A DNA stretch of 12,776 nucleotides from Candidatus Giovannonibacteria bacterium RIFCSPLOWO2_01_FULL_46_13 (GCA_001778785.1 MFIE01000001.1:298-13073), one strand, 5' to 3'; shown: positions 1 to 6,337, counted from the stretch's first letter. Program-made: numbers and translations. The notes: generated by a model from the sequence alone, not told the origin.

Positions 1-150
1 TTCCAAATCCGGTCCCTACTCCTGTACCAGTGCCGACTCCGGTTTTTGTGCCGGTTCCAACGCCGACCCCAACCCCGACGCCCACACCATCTCCTCAACC
101 CGCTCCGGCCCCAACTCCAACTCCGCCTCCTCCGCCGCCAACCACAGTTC
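1..150 (+). repeat. Degenerate 6-nt coding repeat of the Pro/Thr/Val linker
   Basis: The DNA here is a degenerate run of C-rich hexamers encoding Pro-Thr, Pro-Val and Pro-Ala dipeptides, ending in a polyproline stretch. It is a low-complexity linker within the first gene, not a separate element. Such tracts vary in length between strains and can cause local assembly errors. Confidence 0.6.
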
Positions 151-848
151 CCGCGGGCAATGTATTATTCAATGACTCGTTCCAATACCCTGACGGAATT
201 ATCACGAACGAATTTGCATTTTGGAGCCCAACCAATTCCACCGCGAAAGTATCCCCGCATTGGGAAATGACTTCCGGATCGCTATTCGCGCAAGGCGGCG
301 CGGGATGGACGGGAGTTCCCGACGGCGGGACTTCGCCGAACGCCCTATCCTCCAACGCCAACAACTCCGCGATTTTCCGACTGACCTCCAAGAAAACTTT
401 CGGCGACGCAAGAGTTACATTTGATTTATTAAACCAAGGGTATAATTCAACTTCCGTAACCCCGGCCGTCGAATGGGACGGCGCGCATATTTTCCTGCGG
501 TACCAATCCGAAGAACATTTATATTACGCCTCCGTGCACAGGCGCGACAATAAAGTTGTCATCAAGAAAAAAGTTCCGGGCGGTTCTCCAAACGGCGGGA
601 CTTACCACAACTTAACAAGCTACACCGACAACGCGGTTAAATTAAACACTTGGCAGAAAGCGGAAGCTACGACGAAAAATAATTCCGACGGATCGGTTAC
701 TATCGAAGTATTTTTGGATGGCAAGAAAATCCTCTCGGCGATCGATAAAGGCATTGGAGGCGCGCCGATCACCGCTCCCGGCAAAGTCGGGATCCGTGGA
801 GACAACGCCAACCTCAAGTTCAAAAACTTTACGGTAACTTCTTTTTAA
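1..848 (+). CDS. Surface protein, C-terminal part: Pro/Thr-rich linker plus lectin/LamG-like domain (5' partial)
   Basis: The reading frame is open from the window's left edge (first full codon at 3), so the N-terminus lies outside. The GTG at 30 falls inside the low-complexity linker and is unlikely to be the true start. The first ~50 visible residues are almost only Pro, Thr, Val and Ala, in the style of an extracellular spacer. The remaining ~230 residues begin with a NVLFNDSF-type opening. They contain beta-rich segments with FLRYQSEEHLYYASV and TIEVFLDGKKI, and end in GKVGIRGDNANLKFKNFTV. That pattern is typical of concanavalin-like/LamG or DUF1080-type jelly-roll domains that bind or cleave glycans. 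No catalytic residues are assigned. I infer an exported, surface-displayed glycan-binding protein. The fold call is by pattern only. Confidence 0.7.
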   Translation, partial: PNPVPTPVPVPTPVFVPVPTPTPTPTPTPSPQPAPAPTPTPPPPPPTTVPAGNVLFNDSFQYPDGIITNEFAFWSPTNSTAKVSPHWEMTSGSLFAQGGAGWTGVPDGGTSPNALSSNANNSAIFRLTSKKTFGDARVTFDLLNQGYNSTSVTPAVEWDGAHIFLRYQSEEHLYYASVHRRDNKVVIKKKVPGGSPNGGTYHNLTSYTDNAVKLNTWQKAEATTKNNSDGSVTIEVFLDGKKILSAIDKGIGGAPITAPGKVGIRGDNANLKFKNFTVTSF

Positions 849-854
849 CCTTCG

Positions 855-1466
855 ATGAGAAAATTCCCAGCAGGGGAGATCAAGGAATTCAAAATATTCA
901 AAAAGCTAACCTCTCCGCAGAAGATCCAGGATTTTCTGGATGGGATCCCAATGAATTTCGAGAAGCGGGGAGAGGAGCACAAATCTCCGCTCATGACCCT
1001 GCGGAGAAATAACGCGCACTGCATCGAAGGCGCCCTCTTGGCCGCGGCGGCGTTGTGGTATAACGGGAAAAAGCCGCTGCTCTTGGATTTAAAAACGAGC
1101 CAAGACGACGAAGACCATGTCATCGCTTTGTTTAAAGACGGCTCGAGATGGGGAGCGATCAGTAAAACAAACCACGCCGTCCTGCGGTACCGCGACCCGA
1201 TTTATATCTCCGTTCGGGAGCTCGCCGCCTCGTACTTCAACGAATATTTTTTGGACTCACGAAAGAAAACGCTCCGCAGCTACTCGGCGCCGTTCGAACT
1301 TTTGAAGCACGACGACTCCTGGCTTACCACAGATAAAAATCTCTGGAATATAAGCGACGCTCTTGATGAGGCAAAACACTTTCCGCTATTTGGAAAAAAT
1401 TTGGAACACAAGCTGCGCCAATCCGACCAAATTGAAATAAAAGCTGGCGACATCGCGGAGTGGTAA
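855..1466 (+). CDS. Putative transglutaminase/papain-like cysteine protein
   Basis: A 203-residue protein starting 6 bases after the previous stop, with no Shine-Dalgarno, so probably co-transcribed with the upstream surface gene. The central block (residues 52-100) has an N-A-H-C motif with Cys56 at the start of an Ala-rich helix. A strand PLLLDL follows, then His88 in the DEDHVIALFKDG segment and a strand SRWGAIS. A Cys starting a helix, followed by a strand carrying His, is the core order of transglutaminase-like and papain-fold enzymes. The third catalytic residue (Asp or Asn) would be near S103-N106 or D114 and is not certain. There is no signal peptide or membrane segment. The substrate is unknown; it could be a peptidase, amidase or an inactive fold relative. 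Confidence 0.6.
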   Translation: MRKFPAGEIKEFKIFKKLTSPQKIQDFLDGIPMNFEKRGEEHKSPLMTLRRNNAHCIEGALLAAAALWYNGKKPLLLDLKTSQDDEDHVIALFKDGSRWGAISKTNHAVLRYRDPIYISVRELAASYFNEYFLDSRKKTLRSYSAPFELLKHDDSWLTTDKNLWNISDALDEAKHFPLFGKNLEHKLRQSDQIEIKAGDIAEW

Positions 1467-1479
1467 ATTGTCGCGTTTC

Positions 1480-1509
1480 TTGTAAGCAATAGAACATACG
1501 TGCTACAAT
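1480..1509 (+). promoter_or_regulatory. Sigma70-type promoter with extended -10, ahead of the HTH/LAGLIDADG-like gene
   Basis: TTGTAA at 1480-1485 and TACAAT at 1504-1509 are separated by 18 bases, and TGC directly precedes the -10 (extended -10). Transcription would start near 1516, giving a leader of only ~9 bases before the ATG at 1525. A second perfect TATAAT at 1515-1520 lies too close to that ATG to drive it as an ordinary leadered mRNA. Confidence 0.55.
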
Positions 1510-1524
1510 ATAGATATAATAAGA

Positions 1525-2292
1525 ATGGTTCGTATGATAGAGAAGATCGAAGAAAAAAATAGGGCCGTAAAACTTCGAAGACTAGGTAAATCTTATTCGG
1601 AAATTCTTCGAAATATCCCAGTTGCAAAATCAACTTTATCTTTATGGCTACGGGGCGTTGGCTTATCAAAAAGGCAAAAACAGAATCTTACCGAGAAGCG
1701 ACTCCTCGCTATTCAAAAAGCAGGATTAATTAAAAAGAAAAACCGTGTAGATTTGACGGATAAAATCAAAGAGAAAGCTCGCGCAGAAGTTAGTAGGCTT
1801 TCAAGAAGAGATTTATGGCTTATTGGGACCGCGCTCTATTGGGCGGAAGGCAGTAAACAGAAGGAACACAATCCAAGCCAGGGGACAATTTTTTCGAATT
1901 CTGATCCTTACATGCTATGTGTATTTTTAAAATGGCTACAGGAAGTAGTTAAAATTAAAGAAGAAGATATAAAATTTGAACTCTATATACACGAAACGTT
2001 TTCTGATTATAATAGAGCAATATCTTATTGGTCTAAGATTTTGAATGTCCCGTCGGAGAGATTTCGGTCTGTTTATCTTAAAAAAGGTCGCGTGAGTGTA
2101 AAACGGAAAAATATACACAAGGGCTATTACGGCCTAATTAGAATAGTGGTTAAAAGAGGCACAAACTTGAACAGAAAAATATCTGGATGGGTTGAGGGAA
2201 TAATTAAAAATTGCGGGGTGGTGCAATTGGTAACACGCCTGCCTTTGGAGCAGGAGTTCCAGGTCCGATTCCTGGCCCCGCAGCAACAATAA
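1525..2292 (+). CDS. HTH plus LAGLIDADG-like (homing-endonuclease-type) protein whose frame runs through a tRNA gene
   Basis: A 255-residue basic protein. Residues 13-46 look like a helix-turn-helix (LGKSYSEILRNIPVAKSTLSLWL). After a Lys-rich linker, residues 98-111 read LWLIGTALYWAEGSK, resembling a LAGLIDADG helix with Glu108 at the acidic position. FSNSDPYM and an ELYIH strand follow, and a possible second helix is KISGWVEGI at 218-226. This arrangement suggests a single-motif LAGLIDADG-type DNA-binding or homing protein, probably dimeric. Residues ~230-253 are simply the translation of the tRNA-Gln gene; the only in-frame stop is TAA 2290-2292. The functional protein probably ends near residue 228. 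The gene is more A/T-rich than its neighbours and has its own promoter, which suggests a mobile or foreign insert. A transcription factor with a degenerate nuclease fold is the alternative. Confidence 0.65.
   Translation: MVRMIEKIEEKNRAVKLRRLGKSYSEILRNIPVAKSTLSLWLRGVGLSKRQKQNLTEKRLLAIQKAGLIKKKNRVDLTDKIKEKARAEVSRLSRRDLWLIGTALYWAEGSKQKEHNPSQGTIFSNSDPYMLCVFLKWLQEVVKIKEEDIKFELYIHETFSDYNRAISYWSKILNVPSERFRSVYLKKGRVSVKRKNIHKGYYGLIRIVVKRGTNLNRKISGWVEGIIKNCGVVQLVTRLPLEQEFQVRFLAPQQQ
2212..2283 (+). tRNA. tRNA-Gln (anticodon UUG)
   Basis: A full cloverleaf can be drawn by hand. The acceptor is TGCGGGG 2212-2218 with CCCCGCA 2276-2282. The D stem is GTG 2221-2223 with CAC 2234-2236. The anticodon stem is CCTGC 2238-2242 with GCAGG 2250-2254, and the T stem is CCAGG 2259-2263 with CCTGG 2271-2275. 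The 7-base anticodon loop 2243-2249 places TTG at 2245-2247 after the invariant T33. The U1-A72 pair and discriminator G2283 are both tRNA-Gln identity features, supporting the anticodon. The 3' CCA is not encoded (CAA follows). The T loop reads TCCGATT, with C where T55 is nearly universal. The gene lies inside the 3' end of the preceding reading frame. Confidence 0.9.
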
Positions 2293-2298
2293 ATCCCT

Positions 2299-2769
2299 AT
2301 GAGAAAAACGACATTACTTTTTCTACATAGGCCGCTCGAAAAGCAAATTCTTCTTGCGATGAAAAAACGCGGGTTTGGGGAAGGGAAATGGAACGGCGTC
2401 GGCGGGAAGTTAAAAGATGGGGAAGATATCTTGGACGCTTTAATACGCGAAGCCAACGAGGAAATTTCCGTGACGCTAAGCCCGGGCGACCTTTTGCACG
2501 TCGCGACTATCGATTTTTATTTTGATGGGAAGCCGGAATTCAATCAGCAGGTGCATGCATATCTTGCGGAGAAATGGGCGGGCGAGCCCCAGGAAAGCGA
2601 GGAGATGCGCCCGGAGTGGCACGATTACGAATCTATACCGTTTGAAAGCATGTGGATAGACGACCCGCACTGGCTCCCGCGAGTTTTGGCCGGAGAAAAA
2701 TTAAACGCGACTTTCACGTTTGACCAAACCGGCGCAAGTATTTTAAAAATGGAAGTTAATTCGATTTAA
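2299..2769 (+). CDS. MTH1-like Nudix hydrolase (probable 8-oxo-dGTP diphosphatase)
   Basis: A 156-residue Nudix protein that would hydrolyse oxidised purine dNTPs to the monophosphate plus PPi and so limit mutagenesis. The Nudix box spans residues 36-58: G36, E42, R50-E51 and E54-E55, with Ser replacing the second Gly at 57. The match to the animal MTH1/NUDT1 group is specific. KKRGFGEGKWNGVGGK at 22-37 carries Asn32 in the place of MTH1 Asn33. EMRPEWHDYESIPFESMWIDD at 102-122 carries Trp119 and Asp121-Asp122 in the place of MTH1 Trp117 and Asp119-Asp120, the base-recognition residues. The gene begins 15 bases after the tRNA and has no Shine-Dalgarno. Its TAA shares one base with the next ATG (TAATG), implying translational coupling to the amine oxidase. 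Substrate assignment is by homology only. Confidence 0.88.
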   Translation: MRKTTLLFLHRPLEKQILLAMKKRGFGEGKWNGVGGKLKDGEDILDALIREANEEISVTLSPGDLLHVATIDFYFDGKPEFNQQVHAYLAEKWAGEPQESEEMRPEWHDYESIPFESMWIDDPHWLPRVLAGEKLNATFTFDQTGASILKMEVNSI

Positions 2770-4052
2770 TGACAGATTCAATCATAATAATTGGCGCGGG
2801 TGCAGCCGGATTGATGGCCGCGCGGGAATTGGTTAAGGCGGGGAATAAGGTGACAATCCTCGAAGCACGCGACCGGATCGGCGGGCGCATTTGGCCTATT
2901 CCGGAAAATAAATTCGGGTATCCGGCGCAGGGCGGCGCGGAATTCGTGCACGGTGAAGCTCGCGTCACAAAGTCTCTTTTAAAGGACGCCGGCTTAACAT
3001 ATATCCCGATGGAAGGCGAGATGTGGAGTTTTCGTGATGGCAAGATATGGAAAAACGACGCGGGGACCGCTAACGACGAGCCGTTAACCGCGTATCGCGA
3101 TGAATTAGACGCAAGGCTGCGGGAGCTTTCGGAAGATATGCCCGTTGCAGAATTTCTTGAAAAGTATTTTAACGAAGAAAAATATGAAGGCCTTCGTACT
3201 TGGGTTATCCGCATGGCGATGAATTTTGACGCCGCGGACCCGAACCGCATAAGCACGTTTTCCCTTCGCGACGAATGGCTTGGCGGGAAAGAGTGGCTGC
3301 AGGGGAGGATTAAAGAAGGGTACGGGGCCCTTTTGGATTTTCTCGAATCTGAATGTCGAAAGAAGGGCGTTGAGATATTTTTAAATTGTGAAACAAGTTT
3401 AATCGAAGAAAATCCCAACGGAATTACAGTCACAACAAAAGACGATAAGAAATTTGAGGGCTCAAAAGTTATCGTTACGGTTTCGGTCGCCCTTATACCT
3501 TCCCTGAAATTTATTCCAGAAATCCCGCAAAAAATGAAAGCAGTCTCGAAAATAGGTTTCGGACCTATCATTAAATTTATCACCCAGTTCAAAAGCCGTT
3601 GGTGGTTAAATGCTTTGGGAAAAGATTTAAGCAAGATGACTTTTATGCTGACCGACGGAAAAGTTACGGCTTGGTGGACGCAGTATCCGGAATCTCATCC
3701 CGTCTTAACCGGCTGGATCCCCGGGCGTTTTGCGCTTGAGTTTGAAAATTCCCGCGACGAAGACATTATTGAACTAGGAATTAAATCGCTTGCCGATACC
3801 TTTAAGGTTGAGGAAAAAATGATACGTGACGAAATTGTCGCGAGCAAAGTTTTCAACTGGCCAGCCGATCCGTTTGCACGCGGCGCGTACAGTTATTCTG
3901 CGGTTGGCGCGGAAGAAGCTTATTTGGAATTGCGGAAACCGGTTAATAATAAAATTTATTTCGCTGGAGAGGCGCTCGCGAGCGCAAAAGAAACTGCAAC
4001 AGTCGAAGGCGCGCTCCTAAGCGGCCTCGAGGTTTCCAGAGAGATAAAATAA
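2769..4052 (+). CDS. Flavin-containing amine oxidase family protein
   Basis: A 427-residue FAD enzyme of the monoamine/polyamine oxidase superfamily. It shows the Rossmann dinucleotide motif IIIIGAGAAG (Gly9, Gly11, Gly14), Glu32 for the ribose of FAD, and EARDRIGGRI at 32-41. GGAEFVHG at 55-62 follows. The C-terminal FAD motif is YFAGEA (397-402) followed by TVEGALLSG (411-419). The aromatic WWTQYP segment near the middle resembles substrate-cage regions of polyamine oxidases. The expected reaction is oxidation of an amine with O2, giving imine and H2O2, but the substrate cannot be read from the sequence. There is no signal peptide, so it is cytosolic. It is coupled to the upstream MTH1-like gene and followed 4 bases later by a phosphoribosyltransferase. 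A protoporphyrinogen or phytoene-type oxidase is less likely. Confidence 0.85.
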   Translation: MTDSIIIIGAGAAGLMAARELVKAGNKVTILEARDRIGGRIWPIPENKFGYPAQGGAEFVHGEARVTKSLLKDAGLTYIPMEGEMWSFRDGKIWKNDAGTANDEPLTAYRDELDARLRELSEDMPVAEFLEKYFNEEKYEGLRTWVIRMAMNFDAADPNRISTFSLRDEWLGGKEWLQGRIKEGYGALLDFLESECRKKGVEIFLNCETSLIEENPNGITVTTKDDKKFEGSKVIVTVSVALIPSLKFIPEIPQKMKAVSKIGFGPIIKFITQFKSRWWLNALGKDLSKMTFMLTDGKVTAWWTQYPESHPVLTGWIPGRFALEFENSRDEDIIELGIKSLADTFKVEEKMIRDEIVASKVFNWPADPFARGAYSYSAVGAEEAYLELRKPVNNKIYFAGEALASAKETATVEGALLSGLEVSREIK

Positions 4053-4056
4053 TGAG

Positions 4057-4521
4057 ATGATTAAATTAACCTGGGAAGATGTTGAGGAAAGATTAGGGGA
4101 GTTAGCCGACAAAATTAAATCGAGCGGTTTTGAGGCGGATTATTTAATCGGCATCGCCAACGGGGGATTGATCCCTTTGTATTTTGTCGCAAGAAAGTTG
4201 GGCAATACGGAAAATGTCTTAACGGTTACAATTTCTTCATACGACAAAGATGTCCAAAAAGATCTTCGGGTTTTATACTTGCCAAACATCGACCTGGCCG
4301 GAAAAAAGATTTTACTCATCGACGAAATCGCAGAGACTGGGAACACCCTCAAGGAAGTCTCGCGCATTTTCAAAGAGGAATATAAAGTTGCGGAGCTTAA
4401 AACCGCGGCAATTGGGATCAATACCGAGAAGTGCAAATTCAATTTAGATTTCTACGCGTTTGAATCCAAAGAATTCACGATCTTCCCCTGGGAGAAAGAC
4501 GACTTCCCGGAGCAGTTCTAA
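4057..4521 (+). CDS. Phosphoribosyltransferase (type I PRTase fold)
   Basis: A 154-residue protein with the PRPP-binding signature at residues 85-98, reading ILLIDEIAETGNTL (acidic pair Asp89-Glu90, then TGNT). Upstream, YLIGIANGGLIP (29-40) is the PPi-loop region common to purine PRTases, in the xanthine/guanine or COG2236-type group. It would transfer ribose-5-phosphate from PRPP to a nucleobase (purine salvage), or could be a regulatory homologue. It starts 4 bases after the amine oxidase stop; the alternative ATG at 4052 reaches a stop after two codons and is rejected. As third gene of a Nudix/oxidase/PRTase operon it fits nucleotide turnover. Base specificity is unknown because the hood region is short and not diagnostic. 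Confidence 0.85.
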   Translation: MIKLTWEDVEERLGELADKIKSSGFEADYLIGIANGGLIPLYFVARKLGNTENVLTVTISSYDKDVQKDLRVLYLPNIDLAGKKILLIDEIAETGNTLKEVSRIFKEEYKVAELKTAAIGINTEKCKFNLDFYAFESKEFTIFPWEKDDFPEQF

Positions 4522-4529
4522 ATATAGAG

Positions 4530-4580
4530 ATGAAAAAATATATTGTTACTTCCAGGTTATTAGGAAAATTAATTGACTAA
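4530..4580 (+). CDS. Possible 16-codon leader ORF (MKKYIVTSRLLGKLID)
   Basis: An ATG at 4530 opens a 16-codon frame whose TAA (4578-4580) directly abuts the ATG of the zinc-ribbon gene at 4581. The exact TAA-ATG join would allow re-initiation. No Shine-Dalgarno is visible and the peptide matches nothing I recognise. It could be a leader peptide, a remnant or chance. Confidence 0.2.
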   Translation: MKKYIVTSRLLGKLID

Positions 4581-4727
4581 ATGGCCATCAAACCAAAATG
4601 CGATAGGTGCAAGGAAGAACTGGAAGAATTCGGGGCGATTTTGTTAAGCCCGCCGGACGCCGAAAGTAAAGTTAAAAAATTCCATCTTTGCAAAAAATGT
4701 TATGAGGAAGTTAAAAAGGAAATATGA
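4581..4727 (+). CDS. Small zinc-ribbon protein (CxxC...CxxC, 48 aa)
   Basis: Translating from ATG 4581 gives a 48-residue protein with CDRC at residues 7-10 and CKKC at 37-40, two knuckles about 26 residues apart. This is the classic spacing of a small zinc ribbon. The segment between them includes EFGAILLSPPD, and the C-terminal end is Lys/Glu-rich. The protein probably binds nucleic acid or a partner protein. Its TGA (4725-4727) overlaps the next ATG (4724) as ATGA, so it is translationally coupled to the ASCH fragment. It is an intact reading frame with a clear metal-site pattern, despite its size. No specific function is assigned. Confidence 0.7.
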   Translation: MAIKPKCDRCKEELEEFGAILLSPPDAESKVKKFHLCKKCYEEVKKEI

Positions 4728-4930
4728 ATTCATTTCTTAATGATTTCCTTAAAACATTACCAGTTGAGGAAAGAGCGAAATATAAAAATAAAAAACAGGA
4801 AAAGTGGAATTTTGGAGTAAATGAAATCGAGTCGGAAATACTCATAAAACATGTACTTCAAGGAATAAAGAAAGCAACTACCGGAATTCACTCTAAACAT
4901 GAAAAAACTCGGGGAGGGATGGCAATATAG
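4724..4930 (+). pseudogene. Truncated ASCH-domain protein (N-terminal part only)
   Basis: A 68-residue frame. Residues 1-53 follow the start of YhfF-type ASCH proteins: an N-terminal helix (FLNDFLKTLP), then EKWNFGVNEIESEILIKHVLQGIKKAT. This corresponds to the family's W-x-FG-x-s-x-x-A/I-x-x-L...GxKxAT pattern. ASCH proteins of this type are usually about 130-150 residues, so more than half is missing. After ATTG the sequence diverges and stops at 4928-4930, having already entered the next gene by 32 bases. It looks like an ASCH gene (putative RNA-binding or nucleoside-modifying PUA-like fold) cut off by a deletion or by joining to the kinase-like gene. A short functional peptide cannot be excluded. 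Start coupled to the zinc-ribbon gene by an ATGA overlap. Confidence 0.6.
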
Positions 4931-5501
4931 CGTTTACAATCTCGGGAACGGGCGGGTTCTAAAAAAATATCATCACTGGCTTTCGTCTGCTTGGGTGATG
5001 TTTAAAGATTTGCTAAATGAGAAAGAGCACTCTATTTTTGAAATTCCTTCTTTCATTGTAGACCTAGACGGGAAAGCCAAGGAGTCCATTAAAATTATCG
5101 GGCGCCGAACCATACCTATGAGTTGGCTTGGTAATCCGAAATTTTTAAATGACTTGGATTACGAACAGGACAAAGTCATTCCACTGCATGCTGTATTTGA
5201 AAGCTCTACCACAGCACAAATTAATGAAATCATCGATGTGGTTCTAGACTTTAATAAGGAGCTACTGGCTCGAGGAGTAATTGATAAAAGTTTTAACATT
5301 ACGAAGAATTACGGCTTGGACAAAAAGTCCAAAATAGTATTAATCGACTTTGGAGAATTATACGACGAACCCGCCAATATTCGAAAACAGCTTACAAAAA
5401 AAATTTGGCATAAATCCTACGTCGGCGGATATATCAAAGACCTTGATGCAAGAAAATATTTCCTAGAAAAAATGGATGAATTTGCTAAACTATATCTATG
5501 A
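4899..5501 (+). CDS. Minimal protein-kinase-fold protein
   Basis: A 200-residue protein with kinase-like landmarks in the right order. A glycine-rich loop is at 5-13 (GEGWQYSVY). A following strand ends GRVLKKY, with Lys22/Lys23 as the candidate ATP-binding Lys. A catalytic-loop-like segment GVIDKSFNI at 127-134 supplies Asp129 and Asn133 in the D-x-x-x-N arrangement. A strand then ends in IDFG (149-152), the metal-binding DFG Asp150. The spacing and small size resemble atypical kinases (RIO, APH or Kdo-kinase type) with a very reduced C-lobe. The HRD His/Arg is missing. It is cytosolic, A/T-rich, starts within the ASCH fragment and overlaps the next gene by ATGA, so it is probably co-translated with the 2OG oxygenase. 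Substrate unknown: small molecule, RNA or protein. Confidence 0.65.
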   Translation: MKKLGEGWQYSVYNLGNGRVLKKYHHWLSSAWVMFKDLLNEKEHSIFEIPSFIVDLDGKAKESIKIIGRRTIPMSWLGNPKFLNDLDYEQDKVIPLHAVFESSTTAQINEIIDVVLDFNKELLARGVIDKSFNITKNYGLDKKSKIVLIDFGELYDEPANIRKQLTKKIWHKSYVGGYIKDLDARKYFLEKMDEFAKLYL

Positions 5502-6319
5502 CGCTTGAACAGATCAAAAAAGAAATAGCAGAAAGGAATTATGCGGATACTGAATTCGGGCTTGGAAAAGAAGAGTTAGACACTGCTGCTAAAGAATTTA
5601 TCTCATTTATTGATTTACCACCCGAAACCAAAAAGGAATTTTATTTTAAAATTGACCAAAATGACCGCAAAGCAGAACTCGGATATTTAAACCACAAACG
5701 CGAGAAGGGGAATACCGATAGCAAAGAATATTTTCACTACCATCCCATGGTGGATGAAGCCTTCGGGGAATCTGTAAAAAAATATTCCTCCGTCTCCTCA
5801 TTTTTTGCCGCCGCGCAGAAAATATATAACGAGGCGGTTTTTTCGCTTGCGGAAATGCTTGATGAATTCGAAAAAGAATTTCCCGGGATTAAAAAACAAT
5901 TTTTTCCGGATGATTCGTATGATCATTTTTTCTTGCGTTTTCTTAAATATGATAACGGCGGAGAGGGAGAGTTTCTTGCAAAGGCCCATTATGATAATGG
6001 AAGCTACACTTTAGCAATTGCGGAAAGCGCGCCGGGGCTGCGAATCGGAAAAAGTGACAAAGATTTAAAAGAAGTTTTCCACAAAAATAAAAGCGCGTTA
6101 TTTATGCCTGCTATGGATTTTTGGAGGATTACTACACCAGAGTTCACTCCAGCCTGGCATGACGTTGTTCAGAAATCCCAGAACGCATACAACAAGGATG
6201 TTGCAAGGTGGGCAATAGTATTTTTCGCTGATATATCTACGATCAAACGCTACACTTATGAAGAAGCGCATACCCCGATTGCATATTGGCCAAAATGGCC
6301 CCGCGACCCAAGTGCTTAA
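5498..6319 (+). CDS. 2-oxoglutarate/Fe(II)-dependent oxygenase (IPNS-like)
   Basis: A 273-residue protein of the isopenicillin-N-synthase-like 2OG-Fe(II) oxygenase type. The iron facial triad can be proposed as His164 and Asp166 (AKAHYDNGSYTL, the H-x-D motif) and distal His221 (PAWHDV). Arg237 (ARWAIVFFAD) is a candidate 2OG carboxylate ligand. The segment APGLRIG at 178-184 matches the family's PGLQV strand. The N-terminal ~130 residues are the usual helical extension, with a HYHP motif at 80-83. It would hydroxylate or otherwise oxidise a substrate with release of CO2 and succinate. The start overlaps the kinase-like gene by ATGA. No signal peptide. The substrate is unknown; coupling to a kinase-fold gene suggests a two-step modification. 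Confidence 0.8.
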   Translation: MTLEQIKKEIAERNYADTEFGLGKEELDTAAKEFISFIDLPPETKKEFYFKIDQNDRKAELGYLNHKREKGNTDSKEYFHYHPMVDEAFGESVKKYSSVSSFFAAAQKIYNEAVFSLAEMLDEFEKEFPGIKKQFFPDDSYDHFFLRFLKYDNGGEGEFLAKAHYDNGSYTLAIAESAPGLRIGKSDKDLKEVFHKNKSALFMPAMDFWRITTPEFTPAWHDVVQKSQNAYNKDVARWAIVFFADISTIKRYTYEEAHTPIAYWPKWPRDPSA

Positions 6320-6337
6320 ATTACAAACCTCGTACGT

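Noticed and set aside
1..150. Tandem repeat or CRISPR-like array
   Set aside because: It is a degenerate Pro/Thr codon run within an open frame; there are no spacers and no constant repeat unit.
2756..3634. Long antisense frame opposite the amine oxidase
   Set aside because: The + strand frame has complete FAD motifs; the antisense frame has no recognisable domain and is a shadow of the + strand codon pattern.
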